Assembly: GCA_029203105.1 (NCBI GenBank)
Contig: CP119318.1
Span: 2,866,501 to 2,930,500, forward strand
DNA length: 64,000 nucleotides
Reading direction: 5' to 3'
Origin: Candidatus Kaistia colombiensis
GTDB lineage: Bacteria; Pseudomonadota; Alphaproteobacteria; Rhizobiales; Kaistiaceae
Position 1 is the stretch's first letter; each line of letters starts with the position of its first letter. The translations under genes and the position numbers were made by a program. Under the pieces are notes generated by a model. The model had not been told where the DNA came from and did not search any database. It worked only from the letters and a program-made list of their open reading frames with translations. Of the stretch, positions 45,227 to 54,450 are shown one piece after another.

Positions 45227-46405
45227 ATGAAAGTCAGAGGTCTTCTGGGCGCCAGCGCGCTCGCCATCGTCCTTGCGAGCCCCGCGCTTGCGGCCGACCC
45301 CATCAAGATCGGCGTCGCCACCGCGCTGACCGGCGCCTATGGCGATCTCGGCAATGAGGTGCGTCGCGCTGTCGAGTTTGCCGTGGAGGAGGTGAACGCC
45401 AAGGGCGGCATCGACGGCAGGCTCGTCGAAACCCAGTTCCTGGATACGCAGGCCAAGGCCGACATCTCGCGTCAGCAGGCCGAGAAGCTGGTCAATGACG
45501 GCTATACGCTCCTGACCGGTGCCATCGCTTCGGGCGAGGCGCTTGCCATCGCGCCGATGCTGGAGCGTTGGGACGCCGTCTATATCGGGACCATTCCCAA
45601 GGCGGACGCGCTGACCGGCGCCGAATGCAGCCCGCGCTATTTCCGCGCCAACGTGCCGGATTCCGCCGACGCCGCCACGGTCGGCACCTGGCTGAAGGAT
45701 CAGCCCGAGAAGAAGTGGGCGATCATGGGTTCCGACACCGCCTGGGGGCGCAATTCCGGCGCAAGCTTCGTCGGAACGTCGAAGGGGCTCGAGCGCGAGG
45801 TCGTGACCGAGGGCTATGCCGGTTTGGGCACTTCGGACTTCGCGCCCTACATCCAGAAGATCGCGGATTCGGGCGCCGAAGGCGTCTGGGTAGCGCTGGC
45901 CGGTCGCGATGCCATCAATTTCGCCCAGCAGGCCAAGCAGTTCGGCCTTCTCGACAAGGTGAAGGTCGCCGGCGTCAGTTTCGTGACCGACAGTACCGTG
46001 AAGTCCCTGGGCGACGTGTCCAAGGGGATCTTCGGCATCGTGAACTACTCCTCGACCCTCGATACGCCCGAGAACAAGGCCTTCGTCGCGGCCTGGAACA
46101 AGAAGTACCCCGGCACCTGGCCGGCCAATTTCGAGGCCGACACCTATGTCGGCATGCAGATGTTGTTCGCCGCCATCGACAAGGCCGACAGCGCGGAGCC
46201 CGAAGCGGTGGCCGAGGCGCTGAGCGGTCTGACGGTCGATTCCATCGTCGGGGAGGTGACGGTTCGCCCTGAAGACCATCAGCTCGTGCGCGGCAATTTC
46301 TTCGGCCGGATCGCGGAGCATGACGGCGTGTTGCGTCCGGTCATTTCGGCCACCATTGATGCCGCGGTTGCCATGCCTGCCGCCAATCGCGACTGCCAGC
46401 TCTAG
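45227..46405 (+). CDS. ABC transporter substrate-binding protein (LivK-like, Peripla_BP_6)
   Basis: A 392-residue periplasmic protein with a signal peptide cleaved after ALA (LASPALA-ADPIKIG). The mature part begins with IKIGVATALTGAYGDLG and has the paired alpha/beta lobes of type I binding proteins. ATG at 45227 has GGAGG at good spacing; an in-frame ATG at 45215 overlaps that site. Lying last in the Liv operon, it defines the ligand of the importer. The gene neighbourhood suggests an organic acid rather than an amino acid. A GC-rich hairpin follows the stop. Confidence 0.9.
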   Translation: MKVRGLLGASALAIVLASPALAADPIKIGVATALTGAYGDLGNEVRRAVEFAVEEVNAKGGIDGRLVETQFLDTQAKADISRQQAEKLVNDGYTLLTGAIASGEALAIAPMLERWDAVYIGTIPKADALTGAECSPRYFRANVPDSADAATVGTWLKDQPEKKWAIMGSDTAWGRNSGASFVGTSKGLEREVVTEGYAGLGTSDFAPYIQKIADSGAEGVWVALAGRDAINFAQQAKQFGLLDKVKVAGVSFVTDSTVKSLGDVSKGIFGIVNYSSTLDTPENKAFVAAWNKKYPGTWPANFEADTYVGMQMLFAAIDKADSAEPEAVAEALSGLTVDSIVGEVTVRPEDHQLVRGNFFGRIAEHDGVLRPVISATIDAAVAMPAANRDCQL

Positions 46406-46414
46406 GACCGACGT

Positions 46415-46440
46415 GCCGGCGGGGTCGACATCCCGCCGGC
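46415..46440 (+). promoter_or_regulatory. Intra-operon hairpin after the binding-protein gene
   Basis: GCCGGCGGG (46415-46423) pairs with CCCGCCGGC (46432-46440) around an 8-nt loop, 9 bp after the binding-protein stop and 16 bp before the next ATG. There is no T-run. Such hairpins commonly protect binding-protein mRNA from 3' decay and reduce readthrough. Confidence 0.45.
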
Positions 46441-46456
46441 CACAAGGAAGAAGAAC

Positions 46457-47204
46457 ATGATCGAATTCGATTTCAGGGGCCGTACGGCCATCGTGACGGG
46501 CGGCGCGCGCGGCATCGGCCGGGCCATCGCCGATCGCCTGGCGGCTTCCGGCGCCAAGGTGGCAATCTGGGATTTGCTGGCGCCCGTGCCGGCTAGCGAC
46601 CTCTACACCCAGCCGGCCGAAACCTATGCAAGCCATCGCCTGGACTGCACGGACGGCGCGCAGGTGCAGGCCGCGTTCGACCGCTCGCTCGCGCAGCTTG
46701 GCAAGGTCGACATCCTTGTGAACGCTGCCGGCGTGACGGGGCCGACCAAGCCGATCGAGGACTATTCCCTCGACGAGTGGCAACGGGTGGTGCGGATCAA
46801 TCTCGATTCCGTCTTCCTGGCCAGCAAGGCGGTGATCCCGCAAATGCGCAGCAACGGCTATGGGCGGATCGTGTCCATCGCCTCGGTCGCCGGCAAGCAG
46901 GGCAATCCGTTCATGGTTGGTTATTCAGCAGCCAAGGGCGGCGTTATCTCGCTCACCAAGGCCCTGGCGCTGGAATTGGCCGACACCGGGATTCTGGTCA
47001 ACTGCATCACGCCGGCGTTGATCGGCACGGAGCTGCTGAAGGATGAGCGACGAGGCGATCGAGATCTCGCGTCGCAAGATTCCGCTTGGGCGCTATGGCA
47101 CCCTGCAGGAGGCAGCGGCCATGGCCGCCTGGATCGCCTCGGACGAATGCGGTTTCACCACCGGATCGGCTTTCGATCTTTCGGGCGGGCGCGCGAGCTA
47201 CTGA
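46457..47204 (+). pseudogene. SDR-family oxidoreductase, single frameshift near the C-terminus
   Basis: A classical SDR: TGGARGIGRAIADRLAASGA, NAAG in LVNAAGVTG, and catalytic YSAAK in VGYSAAKGGVISL. The frame is intact to about 47042 (IGTELLKDE). The normal ending, SDEAIEISRRKIPLGRYGTL through AFDLSGGRASY with TGA at 47202-47204, continues in another frame. One small indel near 47042 restores a protein of about 249 residues. It lies at the edge of the second frameshift cluster, so error is likelier than decay. It is the last gene of the catabolic operon and may act on the same alicyclic substrate as the SDR at 36039. Confidence 0.8.
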
Positions 47205-47528
47205 GACTTCGCCGATCGGCCCTGGACATCGCGTGAAGTCGACCGAGTCGCCCGGATCTCGGTCGGCTTCGCCATGATTTCGCGCTCGGCGCGCGGCGCC
47301 GGGCGAAAGGGGCAGGCCTCCATACGGTTCGCCGCTCGCCGCCGACGGCCAGAGGCGAGATTCTCGGGCGCACGTCGTCCCGTCGCAACTTGCCCGGCTG
47401 CGACATTACGAAGGGCGGCAACACGACGGCGTGAACTCGACCCGGCCCGCCGCAGCATTATATGCCATTTGTCGCCGTCAATCGCCTGAGCGCGTTTGCC
47501 GTGCACGACCTTCGTGGAAGGTGGCGAG
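47205..47528. other. Intergenic region with no recognised feature
   Basis: Between the SDR and the efflux adaptor gene I see no convincing coding frame, terminator or operator. It begins a region with other frameshifts, so single-base errors may hide a short gene or the true end of a transcript. Confidence 0.4.
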
Positions 47529-48659
47529 ATGATCAAGCGCATGGTGATCATGCTGGTTCTGACGGGCCTCGTGCTCGGCGGTGTCTTCGGCTTCCAGCTG
47601 TTCAAGGCGTCGATGATCCAGAAGGTGATGGCGTCGCTCGCCAATCCGCCGCAGACGGTGTCGACGACGGTGGCCGCTTCGCAGGACTGGCGTTCCACCC
47701 TCGAGGCGGTCGGCAGCGTGCGGGCGGTCAATGGCGCCAATCTGAGCGCCGAGGTGCCGGGCATCGTCTCGGCGCTGCATTTCGAATCCGGCGCCGACGT
47801 CAAGGCGGGCGATCTTTTGCTCGAGCTCGAGGCCACCGACGACATCGCGCATCTCAACGCGCTCAAGGCGACCGCGGATCTGCAGCGGATCGTGTTCGAG
47901 CGCGACAGCCGCTTGCTGAAGAGCCAGGCCATTCCGCAGCAGCAGGTCGATACCGACAAATCCAACCTGCTGAGTGCCCAGTCGCTTGCGGATCAGCAGC
48001 AGGCGCTGGTCGACTACAAGTCGGTCAAGGCGCCTTTCTCCGGCCGGATCGGCATCCGCCAGGTCGATCTCGGCCAATATCTCCCCGCCGGAACGACGAT
48101 CGTCACGCTGCAGCAGCTCGATCCGATCTATGTCGATTTCTACGTGCCGCAGCAGGCTCTGGCGTCGATCCGCAAGGGGCAACCGGTCAGCGTCAAGGTC
48201 GACACGTTCCCCGATCGCATCTTCAAGGGCGAAGTCTCGTCGATCAACGCGCAGGTCGACACCGCGACCCGCACGGTGCAGATCCGCGCCTCCGTCGAGA
48301 ACAAGGACTTCCGGCTGCTGCCGGGCATGTTCGCCACGGTCGACATCGAGACGGCGGCGTCGCAACGCTATGTGACGCTGCCGCAGACGGCGATCGCCTA
48401 CAATTCCTATGGCGACATCGCCTATCTGATCGATGACAAGGGCAAGGACGCCAACGGCCAGCCGCAGCTCTTCGCCCGTCAGGCCTTCGTCACGACCGGG
48501 CCGACGCGCGGCGACCAGGTCGCGATCCTCGACGGGGTCAAGGATGGTGAAACCGTCGTCACCGCCGGCCAGCTCAAGCTGCGCAACGGCACGCCGGTGC
48601 ATATCGACAACACCGTGCAGCCGGCCAACGATTCCAACCCGAAACCGGTCGACAAGTGA
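47529..48659 (+). CDS. RND efflux periplasmic adaptor (membrane fusion protein)
   Basis: A 376-residue AcrA/MexE-type adaptor linking an RND pump to an outer-membrane channel. It has an N-terminal membrane anchor (IKRMVIMLVLTGLVLGGVFG) and a lipoyl half-motif NLSAEVPGIVSALHF before GADVKAGDLLLEL. A helical hairpin is at about residues 105-165, the second lipoyl half is SVKAPFSGRIGIRQVDLGQY, and beta-barrel and membrane-proximal domains end near residue 360. ATG 47529 follows AAGGTGG; an earlier in-frame ATG at 47496 is possible. It is 42 bp upstream of the pump gene. No outer-membrane channel gene is adjacent. Confidence 0.9.
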   Translation: MIKRMVIMLVLTGLVLGGVFGFQLFKASMIQKVMASLANPPQTVSTTVAASQDWRSTLEAVGSVRAVNGANLSAEVPGIVSALHFESGADVKAGDLLLELEATDDIAHLNALKATADLQRIVFERDSRLLKSQAIPQQQVDTDKSNLLSAQSLADQQQALVDYKSVKAPFSGRIGIRQVDLGQYLPAGTTIVTLQQLDPIYVDFYVPQQALASIRKGQPVSVKVDTFPDRIFKGEVSSINAQVDTATRTVQIRASVENKDFRLLPGMFATVDIETAASQRYVTLPQTAIAYNSYGDIAYLIDDKGKDANGQPQLFARQAFVTTGPTRGDQVAILDGVKDGETVVTAGQLKLRNGTPVHIDNTVQPANDSNPKPVDK

Positions 48660-48701
48660 TGCTTCAGGCGGGGCGTCGCACGCGCCCCGGCAAGGTGAGC
48701 C

Positions 48702-51700
48702 ATGAACTTCACCGATCTCTTCATCCGCCGCCCGGTCCTGGCGATCGTCGTCAGTTTGATGATCCTGGTGCTCGGCCTGCGCGCCATCGGCTCGTTGCCG
48801 GTACTGCAATATCCGCGCACCGAGAACACCGTCGTCACCGTGACGACCACCTACTACGGCGCCGATCCCGACGTCATCGCCGGCTTCATCGCCACGCCGC
48901 TGGAAAATGCCATCGCCCAGGCCAACGGCATCGACTACATGAGCTCGACCAGCCAGACCGGCGTCAACATCATCACCATCTATCTCCGGCTGAACTACGA
49001 TGCCGACAAGGCGCTGACCGAGATCAACACCAAGGTCGCCTCGGTCATCAACCAACTGCCGTCCGGCACCCAGCAGCCGGTGCTGACCGTCAAGGTCGGC
49101 CAGACGATCGACGCCATGTATATGGGCTTCGACAGCGACGTGCTGCCGCGCAACAAGATCACCGACTATCTGACCCGCGTCGTGCAGCCGAAGCTGCAGG
49201 CGGTGCCCGGCGTGCAGACGGCGGAGATCCTCGGCGGCCAGAACTTTGCCCTGCGCGCCTGGCTCGATCCCGCCAAGCTCGCCGCCTACAATCTGACCGC
49301 GACCGACGTCGCCAACGCGCTGCAGCAGAACGACTACATCGCCGGGCTCGGCACCACCAAGGGCCAGATGGTCGAGGTCAACCTGACCGCTTCGACCAGC
49401 CTGCACAATGCCCGCGAGTTCGCGGATCTGGTGGTCAAATCGGCCAATGGCGCGATCGTCCGGCTCAAGGACGTCGCCAATGTCACGCTCGGCGCCGACG
49501 ACTATGAATCGCAGGTCGCCTTCGACGGCAAGCAGGCCGTCTATATCGGCATCCAGGTGGCGCCCGGCGCCAATCTGCTCGATGTGATCGCGGGCGTGCG
49601 GGCCATCTTTCCCGAGCATTCACGCGCAACTGCCCGCCGGGCTGCGCGGCGCCATCGTCTACGACTCGACCGATTTCGTGAACAGCTCCATCCGCGAGGT
49701 GATCCTGACGCTGGGCGAGGCGCTGGTGATCGTCACGCTGGTGATCTTCGCCTTTCTCGGCTCGCTACGCTCGGTGCTGATCCCGACCGTCGCCATCCCG
49801 CTGTCGCTGATCGGCGCCTTCGCCGTCATGCTGGCGCTCGGCTTCTCGATCAATCTCCTGACGCTGCTGGCGCTGGTGCTCGCCATCGGCCTTGTCGTGG
49901 ATGACGCCATCATCGTCGTGGAGAACGTCAACCGGCATCTGGACGAGGGCGTGCAGCCGGTTCCGGCGGCGATCATGGCGGCGCGCGAGCTCGGCGGCCC
50001 GATCATCGCCATGACGGTGGTGCTGATCGCGGTCTATGTGCCGATCGGCTTCCAGGGCGGGCTGACCGGCGCCCTGTTCACCGAATTCGCCTTCACGCTG
50101 GTGGGCGCCGTGACCGTGTCGGCGATCGTCGCGCTGACGCTGTCGCCGATGATGTGCTCGCGCATCCTCAAGGCCGCGCGATCGGAGGGCCGCGGCTGGC
50201 AGGACCGCTTCGCGGATTTCATCGATCGCACGTTCGATCGCGTCCGCGACCGCTACGAGCGCTGGCTGCACGGCAGCCTTCAACTACCTGCCGGTTACCG
50301 TGACTTTTGCGCTGATCGTGCTCGGCAGCATCTATTTCCTCTATTCGGCCGCCAAGAGCGAGCTGGCGCCGCAGGAGGACGAGGGCGTCATCATCACCTC
50401 GTCGACGCCGGCGCCCAACGCCACGCTCGAGCAGAAGCTGCTCTATTCTAGCAGATCTACGATATCATGGCCGGCTATCCGGAAACCGCGCATGTGTTCC
50501 AGATCGACGCGCCGGGCACCTCGATCGCCGGCATGGTGTTCACGCCCTGGGACCAGCGCACGCGGACCACCAACGAGCTGCAGCCGGTGATCCAGAAGCA
50601 ACTCGACGGCGTTGCCGGTTCCGGCGCGGCGCTTCCAGCTGCCGCCGCTGCCGGGCAGCCAGGGGCTGCCGATCCAGTTCGTGCTGCGAACCACGGAGTC
50701 GTTCGACCGCCTCAACCAGGTCGCGCAGAACTTCCTGCAGGACGCCGCTGCAAGAGCGGCATGTTCATCTTCCTCGACAGCGACCTGAAGATCGACAACC
50801 CGCAGTCGATGGTCCAGATCGACCGCAACAAGACCGCGCAACTCGGCCTCAACATGAGCGAGGTCGGCGCGGCGCTCGGCGGCATGCTGGGCGGCGGCTA
50901 CGTCAACTATTTCAGCCTCGACAACCGCTCCTACAAGGTGATCCCGCAGGTGCAGCAAGCGCAGCCGGCTCAATCCCAGCAATTGATGAACTACTATGTC
51001 GGCTCGGTGAACGGCGTGCCGATCCCGCTGTCGACGGTCGCCACGATCACGACCAAGGCCATTCCCGAATCGATCAACCACTTTCCAGCAGCTGAACAGC
51101 GCGACGATCCAGGGCGTCGCGGCGCCGGGCGTCGCGCAGGCGGACGCGCTGAATTACCTGCAGGATCTCGCCGCGCGCACCCTGCCGCAGGGCTATTCGG
51201 TCGATTATGGCGGGCTGTCGCGGCAATACATTCCAGGAATCCTCGGGCTTCCTCGTCACCTTCGGCTTCGCGCTGATCATCATCTATCTGGCGCTTGCCG
51301 CCCTGTTCGAGAGTTTTCGCGATCCCGTCATCATCCTGGTCTCGGTGCCGATGTCGATCGCCGGCGCGCTGATCTTCATCAGCGTCGGCATCGGCGGCGC
51401 CAGCCTCAACATCTACACCGAGGTCGGGCTGGTGACGCTGATGGGGTTGATCAGCAAGCACGGCATCCTGATCGTCGAATTCGCCAACATGCTGCAGCAG
51501 CGAGGGCAAGTCCAAGCGCGAGGCGATCGAAGCGGCGTGCGGCATCCGGCTGCGCCCGATCCTGATGACGACGGCGGCGATGGTGCTGGGCGTCATCCCG
51601 CTGATCACCGCCACCGGGGCCGGCGCGGTTCGCGCTTCAACATGGGCCTGGTCATCGCCAGCGGCCTGGCGATCGGCACCCTGTTCACGCTGTTCGTCGT

Positions 51701-51803
51701 GCCGGCCGTCTACCTCCTGATTGCGGCCGAGCACCACCGCGCGGCCGCCGAGCCCGACATGACGGCGCCGCCGGGGCCAGGGGCCAAGCCGGCCGAAGCC
51801 TGA
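48702..51803 (+). pseudogene. RND-family multidrug efflux pump, reading frame broken by several indels
   Basis: An HAE1-type inner-membrane proton/drug antiporter, normally about 1030 residues, which matches the 3.1-kb span. It begins MNFTDLFIRRPVLAIVVSLM, a typical RND start, and is in frame to about 49610. Later blocks in changing frames include AIGLVVDDAIIVVENVNRHL (TM4 with the proton-relay Asp pair), FGFALIIIYLALAALFESF, EVGLVTLMGLISKHGILIVEF, and VPAVYLLIAAEHHRAAAE to the stop. Frame changes fall near 49612, 50280, 50450, 50630, 50750, 51085, 51235, 51500 and 51630. At 49612 removing one G restores the family sequence. All blocks are well conserved, so sequence error in a functional gene is likely. 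Confidence 0.82.
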
Positions 51804-52109
51804 CGGCACGATCGCTCTGGGGAGGGCGGGCGATGGCGTGCAAGTTTTCGTGCGACGGGCTCCGTAGTGGAAGGCGTCGGTCGGCGCTTCGCCGCGCAAC
51901 CGGCGGTATTGGGGGATTTGTCGTGCCTCGGTAGATTTTGTGCGATCGGGCGAGATTTATTTTTTCTTGCCGCGCGTATCCGTTTCGCTTCCGGATCGAT
52001 TATCTGTGGTGAATCTTTCTTTCACTAGCAAGTTTTCGGAAATAAAATGGACGATGTTCTGGACTAATTGCCAGAAATTTAGTCGGTTTTTGGCAAGAAA
52101 TTGTCACAT

Positions 52110-52138
52110 TTGACACAATTGGACTGAGTGTCTACCGT
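52110..52138 (+). promoter_or_regulatory. Sigma70-type promoter of the glycine betaine transporter
   Basis: TTGACA at 52110-52115 and TACCGT at 52133-52138 are 17 bp apart, ending 32 bp before the proX start. TTGTCA at 52101-52106 with TGACA at 52111-52115 makes a short inverted repeat over the -35 element that a regulator could use. The 51804-52170 spacer is A+T-rich and otherwise shows no gene. Confidence 0.5.
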
Positions 52139-52170
52139 TATGATCATCAACTGACACGAGGTGTTATCTA

Positions 52171-53217
52171 ATGATGTTCAAATCCGGTGGCATTGCCGCC
52201 GCGATCGCCGTTGCGCTTTTGACCGCGACGAGCCACTCCGCGCTTGCCCAGGAATCCGATACGCAAGCCACTGAAGCCGCCAGTTGCGGCACCGACAAGA
52301 CCATTGATATCGCCGAGATGACCTGGCCCTCCGCGGCCGCCCTGGCCCATATCCACGCCATCATTCTCGAAAAGGGCTTCGGCTGCAGCGTCGAGATCGT
52401 CACCGGCGACACCGTTCCGACATCGTCCTCGATGTTGACGCGCGGCAGCCCGGCGATCGCGCCCGAACTCTGGACCAGCACGATCCAGGAGCCCTGGGCG
52501 AAGGGCCTTGCCGACGGCAATGTCGTCGAGCTTTCCAACGCCATCACCGACGGCACCGTCGAGGGCTGGTTCATTCCGCGCTATGTCCAGAAGGCCCATC
52601 CGGACATCAAGACCGTCCAGGACGTCATCGGCCATCCCGAGCTGTTCAAGGACCCCGAGGACGCCAGCAAGGGTCGGCTCTATTCCTGTCCGCCCGGCTG
52701 GGCCTGCGAGATTTCCACCGGCGCGCTGTTCGAGGCGCTCGGCATGAAGGACAAGGGCTGGAACCTGTTCTCGCCCGGCTCCGGCGGCGCGCTCGACGCC
52801 TCGATCGCCCGCGCCTTCACGCGGGAAGAGCCGATCCTGTTCTACTACTGGGGTCCGACCGCGGTCCTCGGCAAGTATGACGCCGTGCAGCTCGACCTGG
52901 GCCCTGCCAAGCCCGAAGTCTACGAGTGCAACACCAACCGGGATTGCGACAAGGCGCCGGAAGTCACCGCCTATCCGTCCTCGCCCGCCGTCGTCGGCGC
53001 CGCGAGCTGGATCAAGACCGACGCGCCCAACGTCGCCGGCTATCTCGCCAAGGTCGGCCTCACCAATGCCGAGATCAGCGAGATCCTCGTCTATGGCGAC
53101 GAGAACAAGGCCGACGCGGCCGCGACCGCGATCAACTTCCTGAAGACCAAGGAAGATCGCTGGACCCGCTGGGTTCCGGCCGCCGTGGCCGAGAAGGTCA
53201 AGGCCAGCCTCCACTGA
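52171..53217 (+). CDS. proX: Glycine betaine/proline-type ABC transporter substrate-binding protein
   Basis: A 348-residue periplasmic OpuAC-family protein with a signal peptide (cleavage after ALA near residue 26). The mature part opens with IDIAEMTWPSAAALAHIHAI and has TSSSMLTRGSPAIAPELW and YYWGPTAVLGKYD. These supply tryptophans and tyrosines of the expected aromatic cage for quaternary ammonium ligands. Four cysteines in the mature part could form disulfides (SCGTDK/GFGCS and YSCPPGWAC). ATG 52171 has GAGGTG upstream. A terminator separates it from the permease gene, so the binding protein may be made in excess. The ligand could be glycine betaine, proline betaine or choline. Confidence 0.88.
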   Translation: MMFKSGGIAAAIAVALLTATSHSALAQESDTQATEAASCGTDKTIDIAEMTWPSAAALAHIHAIILEKGFGCSVEIVTGDTVPTSSSMLTRGSPAIAPELWTSTIQEPWAKGLADGNVVELSNAITDGTVEGWFIPRYVQKAHPDIKTVQDVIGHPELFKDPEDASKGRLYSCPPGWACEISTGALFEALGMKDKGWNLFSPGSGGALDASIARAFTREEPILFYYWGPTAVLGKYDAVQLDLGPAKPEVYECNTNRDCDKAPEVTAYPSSPAVVGAASWIKTDAPNVAGYLAKVGLTNAEISEILVYGDENKADAAATAINFLKTKEDRWTRWVPAAVAEKVKASLH

Positions 53218-53266
53218 GGTTGCATCCTGGATCTCCCGATTGGCGGGGCCGAACTGTCCTTCCCTT

Positions 53267-53424
53267 CACCTCTCCCTGAGGGAGAGGTCGACGGCCGAAG
53301 GCCGGCGGGTGAGGGTTTACGGCCTCACCGGTCGGTGGTCTCCGCATCGTGATTCTCATCCTGACGGTTTCCTAAACCCTCACCCGGAGCTTCGCTCCGA
53401 CCTCGCCCTCAGGGAGAGGTAAAG
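53267..53424. repeat. Inverted pair of dispersed palindromic repeats (REP/BIME-like)
   Basis: Copy one (53267-53324) reads CCTCTCCCTGAGGGAGAGG, a variable GC-rich part, then GGGTGAGGGTTTA. Copy two (53372-53424) is the same unit inverted, from TAAACCCTCACCC to CTCAGGGAGAGG. The pair closely matches the element at 57317-57443. No gene lies in the 53218-53580 spacer. Confidence 0.75.
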
Positions 53425-53443
53425 GGCAACGTGGGTCGCGCGG

Positions 53444-53475
53444 ACGGCCGGGTGGTTTCCCGGCCGTTTCCGTTT
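53444..53475 (+). terminator. Rho-independent terminator between proX and proW
   Basis: ACGGCCGGG (53444-53452) pairs with CCCGGCCGT (53459-53467) around TGGTTT and is followed by TTCCGTTT. It ends proX transcripts, leaving partial readthrough to proW and proV. Its presence also argues against a proW start at GTG 53431. Confidence 0.7.
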
Positions 53476-53580
53476 GGCCGTCGCCTCTTGGTCCCGGCCA
53501 TGCCGCCGGGCAGGGCGGACGCCTTGCCGTCGCCATCCCGATTTCTCCCCGCTCGCGCGGGGCTCAAGAAAGAAAAAAGC

Positions 53581-54450
53581 TTGTTCCCTCAACTGATGGA
53601 TACGCGGCCTTGGCGCCGCGCGGTCGATGACGGCCTGAACTGGGTCGTCCGCCATTGGGGCGGCACCTTCGAGACCGCCGCCCATCCGCTGCTGATGCTC
53701 CTGAAGGCGATCGAGGACCTGCTGGTCGCGACGCCCTGGTGGATGATCATCGCCGTCCTGACCGGCATCGCCTGGCTCGCCACCCGGCGCTGGCCGCTGC
53801 CGCTCGTCGTCTTCGTCGCGCTGATGTTCCTCGGCGTGATGGATCTCTGGAAGGACGCCATGACGACGATGGCGCTGATGATCACGGCGACGCTGGCGGC
53901 CATCCTCGTCTCGATTCCGGTTGGCGTCTGGATGTCGCGCTCGCTGCGGATCCGACAGGTCTTCGCGCCGATCCTCGATCTGATGCAGACGCTGCCGAGC
54001 TTCGTCTACCTGATCCCGACGGTGATGATCTTCGGTCCCGGCAAGATCCCGGCGCTGATCGCCACCATCGTCTATGCCGCGCCGCCGCTGGTGCGCCTGA
54101 CCGATCTCGGCCTGCGCTCGGTCGATCCGGCCGTGCTGGAAGCGAGCCGCGCCTTCGGGACCAATCCGCGCCAGCGCCTCTTCGGCGTGCAGATCCCGCT
54201 GGCATTGCCGACCATCCTCGCCGGCATCAACCAGACGACGATGATGGCGCTCTCGATGGTGGTGATCGCCTCGATGATCGGCGCCGGCGGCCTCGGCTAT
54301 CAGGTGCTGCAGGGCATCGGTCGATTGGAAGTCAGCCGCGGCCTGTTCGCCGGTCTCGGCATTGTGGCGCTGGCCATCATCTTCGATCGCACCACCCAAG
54401 CCTTCGGCCGCCAGTTGCAGGCCCGGATTGGCATGCAGGAGGCCCGCTAA
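53581..54450 (+). CDS. proW: Glycine betaine/proline-type ABC transporter permease
   Basis: An inner-membrane permease of 289 residues from a TTG start, giving MFPQLMDTRPW, which matches how family members usually begin. An A-rich purine stretch (AAGAAAG) precedes it. ATG 53596 is a shorter option; GTG 53431 would read through the terminator. It has about six to seven membrane segments and the coupling loop EASRAFGTNPRQRLFGVQIPLA (EAA motif). Domain content and adjacency to proV fit an OpuAB/ProW protein. Confidence 0.85.
   Translation: MFPQLMDTRPWRRAVDDGLNWVVRHWGGTFETAAHPLLMLLKAIEDLLVATPWWMIIAVLTGIAWLATRRWPLPLVVFVALMFLGVMDLWKDAMTTMALMITATLAAILVSIPVGVWMSRSLRIRQVFAPILDLMQTLPSFVYLIPTVMIFGPGKIPALIATIVYAAPPLVRLTDLGLRSVDPAVLEASRAFGTNPRQRLFGVQIPLALPTILAGINQTTMMALSMVVIASMIGAGGLGYQVLQGIGRLEVSRGLFAGLGIVALAIIFDRTTQAFGRQLQARIGMQEAR

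Noticed and set aside
9410..50460. AGATCT sites lie within 30 bp of several frameshifts (about 10972, 11160, 47060, 50452), hinting at a site-specific cause.
   Set aside because: AGATCT also occurs in intact genes (for example near 19577, 41336 and 54637), and many indels, such as those at 9410, 9540 and 10063, have none nearby.
53431..53580. An in-frame GTG at 53431 with AAAGGG upstream, which would extend proW by 50 residues.
   Set aside because: The extension would translate a terminator hairpin and repeat DNA and has no resemblance to permease N-termini.
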